Notes under the pieces: generated by a model | What the model saw: only the letters and a program-made list of their open reading frames with translations | What the model was told of the DNA's origin: nothing | Database searches by the model: none | Position numbers and translations under genes: made by a program | Part shown: in pieces, positions 1-6,523 of the stretch | Layout of the letters: every line of letters starts with the position of its first letter | Position numbering within the stretch: position 1 is the first letter of the stretch | NCBI GenBank assembly: GCA_002493085.1 | Contig: DKXQ01000227.1 | Location: 1-7,126 of the forward strand | DNA length: 7,126 nucleotides | From: Lachnoclostridium sp. UBA7122 | GTDB lineage: Bacteria > Bacillota > Clostridia > Lachnospirales > Lachnospiraceae | Direction of reading: 5' to 3'

Positions 1-2
1 AT

Positions 3-660
3 ATATTTACTCGTCAGAGCTGCAGCAAAAAGAAAAAATCTTCCCAAGACAGCAAGGCTTCCAGGACTGTACATATAAAGACTAAAACCTACAGCCGTAA
101 AACAATTTTTGCAGGTGACTCCATCACATATGGAATGGGCTGTGCTTTCCCTGCAATGCACATTGGCGGTATTAAAAAAATAGTGGCAGCAAGGGGGGCT
201 TAAGACAAATACTTTCTATACACAGAGAATATTTCATGGACAGACAGGACTGCAAAAACTAATTTCTGAAAAACCATACCGCATTTATCTGATGCTTGGC
301 ATGAACAGCATCCTTGGTACACAACAAAAAGATATAATTGCAGATTTTAAACACATAATACAGTCAGTACAGGATGCCTGCCCAAAGACCAGTATTGTCC
401 TCTGTGCCATACCTCCTGTATCAAGGGCTAAAAAGGCATTCCAGCCTGGGTTCCGTAAAATACCTAGGGTTAACAGAAAGATGAAAAAACTGGCAAAACA
501 GACAGGCACAGACTATTTTAATTACACAGGCTTTTTAACAGATCCTGAAGGATATCTGAAAACAAAATACTCTGCAGGTGATGGCTACCACTGGAATAAG
601 GCTGCTTATGCTAAGTTTGCAGAAAAAGTTGAAAAATATGATAAAACTTTAGACAGATAA
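3..660 (+). pseudogene. SGNH/GDSL-family hydrolase, 5'-partial and frameshifted
   Basis: The gene enters from the left edge in the frame starting at position 3 and runs to a stop at 201-203. It then continues in the frame of positions 202-660. The first part carries the block I motif FAGDSITYG (codons from about 108), whose Ser is the nucleophile. The second part carries the block III-like LGMN (from about 295) with its Gly and Asn, and ends with GDGYHWN (about 577-597), which supplies the catalytic Asp and His. All four SGNH landmarks are therefore present but split. The switch fits one extra G in the six-G run at 193-198; with five G the protein would read on as AARGLKTNTFYT. Family members are usually secreted or surface esterases or acetylhydrolases acting on carbohydrate or envelope esters. 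The Lys/Ser-rich segment before GDSIT looks like a linker after an N-terminal anchor outside the window. The substrate cannot be named. A true pseudogene, a slippage-controlled gene or a sequencing error are all possible. Confidence 0.75.
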
Positions 661-918
661 CAAAAAACAATGTAATAAATCATAGAAGGAAAAGGAGAAG
701 GACAGACAGTAATTTGTACCACCACCTTAATGATACAAATTATATAACTGCTGCCATCCATTAACTCCAAACTGTCATATATTGTATTTTCATCATGGAT
801 TTACATTTCAAAATGGGAAACATTGTACATATGCTGGCAAAGCAGAAACCAGACAAGGCAGGCACATATACCTACATGAAGTCATTAAGGGCAGCAGAAA
901 GAACTACAGGGAGATGGG

Positions 919-938
919 AATACAGGCGACCCTGTATT
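919..938. repeat. Perfect 8-bp inverted repeat with 4-nt loop
   Basis: The arms AATACAGG and CCTGTATT are perfectly complementary around a CGAC loop, giving a compact hairpin on either strand. It is not followed by a T-run on + and not preceded by an A-run, so it is not a standard rho-independent terminator. It could be a protein-binding palindrome, part of a structured RNA or chance. Confidence 0.4.
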
Positions 939-1160
939 GATATAAGGCATATGCATGACAGCTTCAGCATTGGAATACTATGGCATGGAAAGGCATATGT
1001 AACCATACATAATCTGATGTCTTTAAAAGCCCATTTAAGATATTTTTATGTTTTAGTTATAAACATAAACTGGAATGCCTAATGCTAAAACCAGCTATAT
1101 AGTGTTGCCAGATACATCATAACAGTACATAAAGTATGGTATAGTAATATAATGGAAGTG

Positions 1161-1235
1161 TCAGAATTTTCATACAAGCATTTGCAAAATATCGGATTTA
1201 TAAGATTTTATAAAAAACTTATACAGAAATTCTGA
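1161..1235. repeat. Nested inverted repeats (9 bp outer, 6 bp inner)
   Basis: The outer arms TCAGAATTT (1161-1169) and AAATTCTGA (1227-1235) are perfect complements. Between them, TATAAG (1199-1204) and CTTATA (1218-1223) form a second hairpin. A separate self-complementary stretch, ATTTGCAAAAT, lies near 1180-1190. The arrangement is compatible with a folded RNA or with the ends of a small decayed element (about 75 bp). No target-site duplication was recognised around it. Confidence 0.35.
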
Positions 1236-1345
1236 TATTCCCAGTATGGACACAATCTTCTTTTTCTTTCACTTTTCCTTGGCTTTTCTTCTTATGTAAA
1301 TAATCTCTTGCAACAATAACAACAATAGTTATGCACATGAAAACT

Positions 1346-1376
1346 AAAAAGGAGAGGAAGAAATCCTCTCTTTTAT
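1346..1376. terminator. Bidirectional rho-independent terminator
   Basis: The 7-bp stem GAGAGGA (1352-1358) / TCCTCTC (1364-1370) closes a 5-nt AGAAA loop. It is followed on + by TTTTATTTAT and flanked on the other side by AAAAA, which gives a TTTTT tract when read on the minus strand. It can serve convergent transcription: it lies about 110-140 nt downstream of the minus-strand PBECR4-like gene and is the only convincing terminator after the + strand hydrolase. Confidence 0.8.
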
Positions 1377-1488
1377 TTATACACTTTATTTAAAGACCAG
1401 CAATTTTTATTACTTGCATCATTATACATATACCTGTTAATTTTCACGCACTTCTGTCGTAAAACTACCAAAAGCCAAGTTCTGCTAT

Positions 1489-2118
1489 TTAACCCTTAAA
1501 AAAGCCTGGTTCTACAAAATCTTTTATGGAATCCTTATATTTTATAGCATATTCTTTATTCCCATATATCAGTTCTTTATACTTAGAGCTACTGCCCCGT
1601 GCCTTTCTGAAAATCAAATCTACATCTTTTTGCTTATTTTTATCCAGTTCATTGCCCTTTAATAAGGATTTAGGTCTTCCTGAACTTGCAAACCCTAATG
1701 TGAAGATATTGTCTGTGGTAGCAAAGGCACACTCCACTTCATTCTTCTTAAACCCATCCTCTGCCAGTAATTTCTGATGGAATAAATCCAACATTTTCGG
1801 CAGAGCAGTTATTTTCTGTCTGACAGAACCTTTGACAGATTTTTCAGACCTGCCAAGTTTATTAAAGTCAAAATCATCTTCTGTCAGCTGTTCTTCTCCA
1901 CTGGCAATACACTTATCAAAAAAATCACCAGGCTTTAAAGCTGTATGTATACCCAGCAGATGCAAATAGTTCCCTTTGTCAGCCTTTATAATATGACAAC
2001 CATTTGCAAATGCTTCTGAACATATAAGGTACTCATACTTCATAAAAACATTCTCATATACAGGTGCATTCTTAATAGCAACATCCCTAACCCTTTCCTT
2101 AAATGATATTGTACACAT
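1489..2118 (-). CDS. PBECR4-type predicted nuclease-fold protein
   Basis: This is a protein of 209 aa with no signal peptide or membrane segment, so probably cytoplasmic. The N-terminal third (…ENVFMKYEYLICSEAF…), the core GNYLHLLGIHT…FFDKC, and the later CAFATTDNIFTLGF…PKSLLKGNELDKNK agree with what I know of Clostridia PBECR4-domain proteins (phage-associated Barnase/EndoU/ColicinE5-D/RelE-like nuclease group 4). That family is predicted from fold comparison to cleave RNA; activity is inference, and I cannot assign catalytic residues. The start chosen is the ATG at 2118, because GGAAGGAAG lies about 5 nt upstream. The frame stays open to a TTG at 2166, but that stretch overlaps a terminator hairpin (2141-2162) and has no proper binding site. 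A strong promoter lies about 210 bp upstream with a hairpin-rich leader between, so the gene is probably regulated by read-through of the hairpin. It is monocistronic and ends toward the terminator at 1346-1376. It could be a toxin of an RNA-neutralised pair or a phage-derived effector. Confidence 0.65.
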   Translation of the reverse strand: MCTISFKERVRDVAIKNAPVYENVFMKYEYLICSEAFANGCHIIKADKGNYLHLLGIHTALKPGDFFDKCIASGEEQLTEDDFDFNKLGRSEKSVKGSVRQKITALPKMLDLFHQKLLAEDGFKKNEVECAFATTDNIFTLGFASSGRPKSLLKGNELDKNKQKDVDLIFRKARGSSSKYKELIYGNKEYAIKYKDSIKDFVEPGFFKG

Positions 2119-2135
2119 ATACTTCCTTCCCATAC

Positions 2136-2162
2136 AAAAAGAGGGACAGTTTCCCATCCCTC
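2136..2162 (-). terminator. Leader terminator just upstream of the PBECR4-like gene
   Basis: Read on the minus strand, GAGGGA (2162-2157) and TCCCTC (2146-2141) form a 6-bp GC-rich stem around a 10-nt loop, followed at once by TTTTT (2140-2136). An alternative inner pairing, GGGA/TCCC, uses the loop. The T-tract ends only 17 nt before the ATG at 2118 and directly before its binding site. The hairpin therefore ends the promoter's short transcript, and the gene downstream depends on read-through or on relief of termination. Confidence 0.75.
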
Positions 2163-2296
2163 CCAAGGTTTTTAGTAGTTTACTCTACACTCGGCATGGT
2201 TTCAAGTCTCATACCCGACATATATTAATTATTATACATAATTAACTGCTTTATTCTTAAATTTTCAAATCTCCTGCAAACAAGTTACTTTTTCTA
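2141..2296 (-). ncRNA. Structured leader RNA (candidate attenuator or antitoxin RNA)
   Basis: From the expected start of the 2331-2303 promoter to the terminator hairpin, the transcript would be about 155 nt. Its 3' half is much less AT-rich than the surroundings. It can form hairpin P1, pairing 2217-2210 with 2198-2192 (GGTATG/CATGCC core with one G-U pair, 11-nt loop), and a small hairpin P2, 2188-2185 with 2178-2175 (GTAG/CTAC, 6-nt loop), followed by the terminator P3. A 13-codon frame (2221-2180, MSGMRLETMPSVE) runs through P1 but has no binding site before its ATG. It matches none of the riboswitch consensus motifs I can recall. The order promoter-RNA-terminator-nuclease gene is that of type III toxin-antitoxin loci; however, no tandem repeats are visible. 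Confidence 0.45.
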
Positions 2297-2302
2297 TTAA
2301 TC

Positions 2303-2331
2303 ATAATATGATACAAAACCTGTTTTGTCAA
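2303..2331 (-). promoter_or_regulatory. Near-consensus sigma-A promoter for the leader/PBECR4 unit
   Basis: On the minus strand a perfect -35 TTGACA (2331-2326) is separated by 17 bp from -10 TATTAT (2308-2303). Transcription should start near 2296, giving a leader of about 180 nt before the ATG at 2118. This is the strongest promoter in the window, which suits an abundantly made short RNA ending at the terminator at 2162-2136. Confidence 0.8.
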
Positions 2332-2432
2332 GAATTTTTATGTCTTGAAGCATATAATGATCCGCTTGAGAAAACCTGATGATATCAAATATCCTGATAT
2401 TAACAAAATTTCATATTTAAAAGTTATATAGC
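2332..2432. other. AT-rich spacer, no gene seen
   Basis: This stretch separates the PBECR4 promoter from the small frame at 2433-2561. It contains overlapping ATATC/GATAT palindromic pieces and two CCTGAT copies (about 2375 and 2393), but no terminator of normal form for the large upstream minus-strand gene. Confidence 0.4.
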
Positions 2433-2561
2433 TTATTTCTTCATAGTTCCTAATACAGCACATGTGATGTGGAATACAGCTATACTAATGCTACCTGTAG
2501 AAGAAAGTATAGTATCAGTATGGTTTGCAATATCTAAATCACATGGCAGGTTACTCACCAT
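2433..2561 (-). CDS. Possible 42-aa small protein downstream of the PIN protein gene
   Basis: The ATG at 2561-2559 is preceded by a purine-rich stretch containing GGAGG (9 nt before) and GAGG closer in, a believable binding site. The frame runs 42 codons to TAA at 2435-2433. It begins 26 bp after the stop of the large gene, so it could be co-transcribed with it. The peptide starts MVSNLPCDLD and has a mildly hydrophobic patch GSISIAVFHITCAVL (about residues 24-38), too short for a sure membrane helix. I do not recognise it. The same DNA contains inverted repeats (CATGTGAT 2461-2468 / ATCACATG 2538-2545; CTATACT 2480-2486 / AGTATAG 2506-2512), so it may instead be untranslated structured 3' sequence. 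Confidence 0.3.
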   Translation of the reverse strand: MVSNLPCDLDIANHTDTILSSTGSISIAVFHITCAVLGTMKK

Positions 2562-2587
2562 TTTCCTCATCCTCCACCCACATTATT

Positions 2588-5500
2588 TCAAATATCTTCA
2601 GACTCACTTTCATTGTAATAAAACCAAGACCACACATGATACAATAAAATCTTCCAAATTGGATTATTTTTATCTTTGTACTTATAATTCAATTCCTTAC
2701 AAATTCTTCCTAATGTGCAGACAAAGACAGTTTTGTATTCTTCATTCAATTGATCCGCCATACCTAAAAAAGTGACCCATTGATTTATTAGATTTTGATT
2801 ATAATCAAATCCTAAGTATACGCTATCTGCTATATATTCTACTCCTTTTTTTGTAATAAAATCTTCAAAAGTAAAATCAACTAATCTGGTTATGTATTGT
2901 ATAAATTCTTCACAGTCAATTTTAATATTTACTAAAAAGTCAACTATATTAACCACCTTGCATTTTATATTTTGACTTTTTGATAAATAGCTTAAAATTG
3001 CTTCTTCGGCAACTAAACATTTCCCTTCCCTAGACGACATAACTATAGCATCATAATCACATACTCCTATTACCATTTTTATATTTTTACTATTAATATT
3101 TTGATCTTCTACTATATCTGATATATTTTCTATGTCAGAAAATTGATCCACATATTCTTTAATGCAAGTTACATTTTTCATACGAATTCTCTTTACATCT
3201 TCTGTATCTTCCATAAAAAATAATTGATTTTCAATTACATTCATTCTTGCCACTACATCTCTATTTACATTTTCATTTATGTAATGTGCTTCATTTTCTG
3301 CTTGAATTTTTGTAGAAGATGGTACATATATTTTTTCTTTTTGTACATCCGAAAAAGTTACACCCATTCTCCACAGCATGACCAAGACACTGTATGTCAT
3401 AACATAATCACCATCTTCCGCAATTATCTCTTCACAACAAATATTACGAATCATAATATTTTTATCATCCAACAAAGCTATAAGCAACTCTCCAAATGAC
3501 ACAAATGGATAATGATGATGTAGCACATATAAAGGCACTGGCAATCCTTTAGGATGAATATATTCTTCTAAAAAATTATCTTCTGCTTTTTTAGGAAAAT
3601 TATCGGTAAACCATTTTGCAAAATCTTGTGCTACATCTTCCTTATTTTCAAAAGAATAACTTTTAGATATATTGTGATTCTCTAATTCAGCAAGACAAGT
3701 CCTTGTCAAAAAATAATCTGCAGGCATAATCTGGTCAATCACAAAATTATCCCCCTTAATATTTATTGATTCTCCAGTTTTCATTCTTAATAAGCCTATT
3801 TTGATTGCTTCATTCTTATCTATAATACTTGCTTCCTCCCAAGTTTGATTTCTTTCTGTCACATATCTTTTTTCAAAAATGCATATACTCATTGATGTTT
3901 GTTCTGATTTAAGAACAACAGCTGTATTTACATCTACTCCTTTTATACTTTGAATAATTTTATCATCATCAGCCAACAAGTGAAAACCTACATATTGGCC
4001 ATAAATATTGTCTTGAAATGATTGACATTTTAATAATCCTCGTGTAATATAAAAATCTGCCTTTTCCTTTTCACCTTCCAATTCATATATTTTTGAAAGT
4101 AAAGAATCAGACCAAGGCTCACAAATTTGTTCTGCCCTTCTAATTATATCATCATTGATTTTTCTTCTGTTATTTAATGAAATTCCTAATATTCTTTCTA
4201 TAACAATAATGTTATTTGGATTTTTCTGATATAATAATCTATAAACTTCCAATGCTTCTAAATCTCTTCCCTTTTTAAGCAATATATCAGCCTTAATACA
4301 TCCAACCTTGTAACTACTAATTTGTAATGTTTCTAACTGACTAATAATTTGATATACACTATCATATTCACCATTATTATACAAATGTTCTATAAATTCT
4401 TCTTCTGCATTAAAATCGATCATCTTTACCTTGCCTGAAACAAAGTCATTAAAAACACCTATAGGATCAACATCTATTTTTAATGCAAAACAAACATTCC
4501 AATATTTTAAACTATTCTGGTATATCTCCCTATAATCTTCTATCATACATCTCGCTTCATCATAAGCTCCTTTATTAAAAAGTGCCTTGACATAACTGCA
4601 AAATAAATTAACATCTTTCTTTAATAAAAATTTGCATTGATCTAAAACTGCAATTATCTTTTCATAGTTATTTTTATTTATTTCGCAGTATATCGTTAAT
4701 GCATTATATTCTTTCTCCTCTACTGCGAATTCTATTATATCACTTTCACTGATTTTACCTTTATATATCCTATCCAGTATCCAATAAAATTTGATTTCAA
4801 CTTTTTCTTGTAAAGAAGTCGGAATCTCTAAAAACTTCTCTTCTATACCCTCCTTTTTCAAAACACATAATAACCGAAAATACAATTCATAATAATTTAC
4901 AGATAAATTTGCAGCAATATTATTCCACAAATCTTTTTGTAAGATTACTTTCTCCAATAATTGATTAAGAAACTCTATCTTATTTTCTGGAATCGTTATA
5001 GAATAACTTATTATGCTATCACACTTCAAACGCATAAGTTCTAAATCATTCAAAAAGTTAGTTCCTCCAATAAAATAAGTTGCTATTTCATCAAAATTTG
5101 ATAGCCTCCCTTCTGATTCCTGCATATTAAAAAGATAATGGTATATCATATAATTTATTATCTCTTTATTCTTTTCATATAAGTCTAAATTGCAAACAAC
5201 TTGGATGTTATATTTTTTGTTATCCCTTTCGACCTTAACTATTTCGTCCCAGTCATCTACAATAAGATTATGGAGAAGGCTCCTATATACATCAGGTAAA
5301 TATTTTTCTCTTTCTAATTGTTGCAGGAAATATCTATCACTAATTTTAATCATTATCACAAACTCAATAATTCTATTGAGTATCTCTTCATCTATGATAT
5401 TCTCAAGCAGTTTTGAACACTCATCTACCAAAATATTTTCCTTTTGCAAACAGTTGATTTCAAAAAGTATTGCTTGGCATACAATGTCATTCCTATTTAG

Positions 5501-6169
5501 TCCCTCTAAAATAAGTTCTTTTACTTCCTTGATTTTTCCTTCTCTAATATTTTTATCTAAGATTTTAAATGCACATACTCTATTTGTTTTATTTCCCTCA
5601 CTTAATAATTGTTTTATTTCATTTATTCCCTGTTGAAGTTTCTCTTCCCCTTGATTTTGATTTTGTAAAATCTGAGTTGTATCTTTTCTAACCTCACTAA
5701 TCCCTCCCTGTACAACATCCCCTGTATGAATCACTATATTCGCTATTTTATCACTGTCTGTATTTTCTAATTCATTAAAACATTTAAAAGTCACATCATA
5801 AATATACTCAAGAATTTTTCTTACTTCATGCTCATAATATACATTGGCTGGAAGTTGTTGTAAAATATTATCAATGAACTCTTCATCTGTTTGTGAATCC
5901 ATTAAATCTCTCTTTTTGCATCTCATCAACAGCTTTGTTATGTTGTCATTGTTCAATAATGCTTTACATAAATCATCATAAAAAAGCTCATCCCCATACT
6001 TTTCAAGTAATTCTTCATCCAATTTTTCTCTGTAAAGTTTTAAAAAATGTTCTTCTATTTTTTCTTCAACAATCCCTTTAACTTTATTTTCACTTTCTTC
6101 TGCGAATATTTCTTTAGATTTTTCTATAAGTTTTCCACCTATTGCTTTAAGAATTTTCTCTTTTACCAT
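2588..6169 (-). CDS. TPR-GreAB-C-PIN type predicted conflict/defence protein
   Basis: A large soluble protein of about 1,193 aa. Residue numbers here count from an in-frame GTG at 6184, five codons upstream. I prefer the ATG at 6169 because GGAG lies 9 nt before it, while the GTG has no binding site. Residues ~6-140 are charged and helical (KYGDELFYDDL near 62-72), like the adaptor regions before NTPases in Firmicutes conflict proteins. Residues ~150-195 form a polar coiled linker. Residues ~200-480 are all-helical, and ~490-740 are TPR-like helix pairs (e.g. KADILLKKGRDLEALEVYRLL). Residues ~755-825 contain MKTGESINIKGDNFVIDQIM, resembling the GreA/GreB C-terminal fold, which in Gre factors docks on RNA polymerase. 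From ~878 (GLPVPLYVL) to ~1085 the order resembles the PIN domain of TPR-GreAB-C-PIN proteins, with VAEEAILSYL (1058-1067) as the later acidic motif. The usual first Asp appears to be Thr930. The family is predicted to act in immunity through RNA cleavage; here no partner NTPase is present. The gene is AT-richer than its neighbours, suggesting transfer. Confidence 0.7.
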   Translation of the reverse strand: MVKEKILKAIGGKLIEKSKEIFAEESENKVKGIVEEKIEEHFLKLYREKLDEELLEKYGDELFYDDLCKALLNNDNITKLLMRCKKRDLMDSQTDEEFIDNILQQLPANVYYEHEVRKILEYIYDVTFKCFNELENTDSDKIANIVIHTGDVVQGGISEVRKDTTQILQNQNQGEEKLQQGINEIKQLLSEGNKTNRVCAFKILDKNIREGKIKEVKELILEGLNRNDIVCQAILFEINCLQKENILVDECSKLLENIIDEEILNRIIEFVIMIKISDRYFLQQLEREKYLPDVYRSLLHNLIVDDWDEIVKVERDNKKYNIQVVCNLDLYEKNKEIINYMIYHYLFNMQESEGRLSNFDEIATYFIGGTNFLNDLELMRLKCDSIISYSITIPENKIEFLNQLLEKVILQKDLWNNIAANLSVNYYELYFRLLCVLKKEGIEEKFLEIPTSLQEKVEIKFYWILDRIYKGKISESDIIEFAVEEKEYNALTIYCEINKNNYEKIIAVLDQCKFLLKKDVNLFCSYVKALFNKGAYDEARCMIEDYREIYQNSLKYWNVCFALKIDVDPIGVFNDFVSGKVKMIDFNAEEEFIEHLYNNGEYDSVYQIISQLETLQISSYKVGCIKADILLKKGRDLEALEVYRLLYQKNPNNIIVIERILGISLNNRRKINDDIIRRAEQICEPWSDSLLSKIYELEGEKEKADFYITRGLLKCQSFQDNIYGQYVGFHLLADDDKIIQSIKGVDVNTAVVLKSEQTSMSICIFEKRYVTERNQTWEEASIIDKNEAIKIGLLRMKTGESINIKGDNFVIDQIMPADYFLTRTCLAELENHNISKSYSFENKEDVAQDFAKWFTDNFPKKAEDNFLEEYIHPKGLPVPLYVLHHHYPFVSFGELLIALLDDKNIMIRNICCEEIIAEDGDYVMTYSVLVMLWRMGVTFSDVQKEKIYVPSSTKIQAENEAHYINENVNRDVVARMNVIENQLFFMEDTEDVKRIRMKNVTCIKEYVDQFSDIENISDIVEDQNINSKNIKMVIGVCDYDAIVMSSREGKCLVAEEAILSYLSKSQNIKCKVVNIVDFLVNIKIDCEEFIQYITRLVDFTFEDFITKKGVEYIADSVYLGFDYNQNLINQWVTFLGMADQLNEEYKTVFVCTLGRICKELNYKYKDKNNPIWKILLYHVWSWFYYNESESEDI

Positions 6170-6178
6170 TTCTCGTTT

Positions 6179-6182
6179 CTCC
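6179..6182 (-). promoter_or_regulatory. Ribosome binding site deciding the start of the large gene
   Basis: GGAG sits 9 nt before the ATG at 6169. The upstream in-frame GTG at 6184 overlaps this motif and has only AT-rich sequence (ATTATAGAATA) before it, so translation most likely starts at 6169. Confidence 0.6.
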
Positions 6183-6227
6183 ACTATTCTATAATTTTGT
6201 TAATCTATACATCATAATAGCTATTTT

Positions 6228-6256
6228 ATTATAGCAAATATTCTAACAGATTTCTA
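6228..6256 (-). promoter_or_regulatory. Extended -10 promoter of the large PIN-protein gene
   Basis: On the minus strand a perfect TATAAT (6233-6228) is preceded directly by TGC (6236-6234), an extended -10. At 17 bp spacing there is a weak -35 TAGAAA (6256-6251; four of six match). Transcription would start near 6221, giving a 5' leader of about 50 nt. A 10-bp palindrome AATAGCTATT (6216-6225) covers the expected start and could be an operator. Confidence 0.65.
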
Positions 6257-6290
6257 TAAATCTCAAATCTCTAATTTCACTTTTGCCAGT

Positions 6291-6307
6291 TTGACACCAC
6301 ATTGACA
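6291..6307. repeat. Direct repeat of TTGACA, 11 bp apart
   Basis: TTGACAC occurs at 6291-6297 and 6302-6308, an 11-bp period, close to one helical turn. On the minus strand (TGTCAA copies) this lies about 70-85 bp upstream of the expected start of the large gene, where an activator could bind. Neither copy has a matching -10 on the plus strand. It could be chance. Confidence 0.3.
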
Positions 6308-6461
6308 CAAAACTCTCCCAAATCGGCACAGCTTTGCAATTTACAGAATAAATACCATATGTTCTTTTTATGACCAAATTCATGAATACATTCTTATATG
6401 CAAACATGTTTACCAGTCTACATAAATAGCATTTTTTGACAAAAACAGAGAGAAAAAGAGC

Positions 6462-6514
6462 AAAAAAAGAGGAGGAGATTATGTAACATCACATACATTA
6501 CCACTCCTGCCTCT
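6462..6514 (-). terminator. Rho-independent terminator of lepB
   Basis: On the minus strand AGAGG-C-AGGAG (6514-6504) pairs with CTCCTCCTCT (6477-6468), a 10-bp stem with one bulged C. The 26-nt loop can itself pair ATGTA with TACAT. Seven T follow (6468-6462). It starts 9 bp after the lepB stop and insulates the large gene from lepB transcription. Confidence 0.8.
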
Positions 6515-6523
6515 TCTGAAATA

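Larger units (their letters stand above)
661..1345. other. Gene-free stretch with several inverted repeats
   Basis: I see no gene here that I can support. The longest frame (795-1082, +) has no ribosome binding site, no recognisable motif and is interrupted by a perfect hairpin. What stands out is a series of inverted repeats: 8-bp arms at 711-718/734-741, 8-bp arms at 919-926/931-938, 8-bp arms at 1046-1053/1061-1068, and 9-bp arms at 1161-1169/1227-1235 enclosing 6-bp arms at 1199-1204/1218-1223. None except the 1346-1376 element beyond it has a terminator-like T-tract. The stretch may be decayed coding sequence or hold an unrecognised RNA. Confidence 0.5.

Noticed and set aside
285..509. 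74-codon minus-strand frame
   Set aside because: Antisense to the SGNH hydrolase gene, whose catalytic motifs are clear.
711..741. Inverted repeat as terminator of the hydrolase gene
   Set aside because: The stem is almost all A-T, the loop is 15 nt and no T-tract follows; 1346-1376 is the first convincing terminator.
795..1082. 95-codon frame on the plus strand
   Set aside because: No ribosome binding site, no recognisable motif, an internal perfect hairpin at 919-938 and a composition unlike the neighbouring genes; probably chance.
2119..2166. N-terminal extension of the PBECR4-like protein from TTG at 2166 or ATG at 2157/2133
   Set aside because: The extension overlaps the terminator hairpin and lacks a properly spaced binding site, whereas ATG 2118 has GGAAGGAAG at ideal distance.
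2464..6081. Plus-strand frames of 62-148 codons opposite the large gene
   Set aside because: They lie antisense to a continuous ~1,190-codon gene with recognisable domains and show low-complexity Ser/Ile/Phe-rich translations typical of antisense AT-rich DNA.
6167..6184. GTG at 6184 as start of the large gene
   Set aside because: No purine-rich site upstream; GGAG is well placed for the ATG at 6169.
2524..6340. TTTGCAAT copies at 2524-2531 and 6333-6340 as attachment or target-site repeats around the large gene
   Set aside because: Only 8 bp of AT-rich sequence; expected by chance, and no integrase or transposase is present.
6291..6441. TTGACA motifs on the plus strand at 6291, 6302 and 6436 as promoters
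   Set aside because: No -10 at proper spacing and no plus-strand gene downstream.
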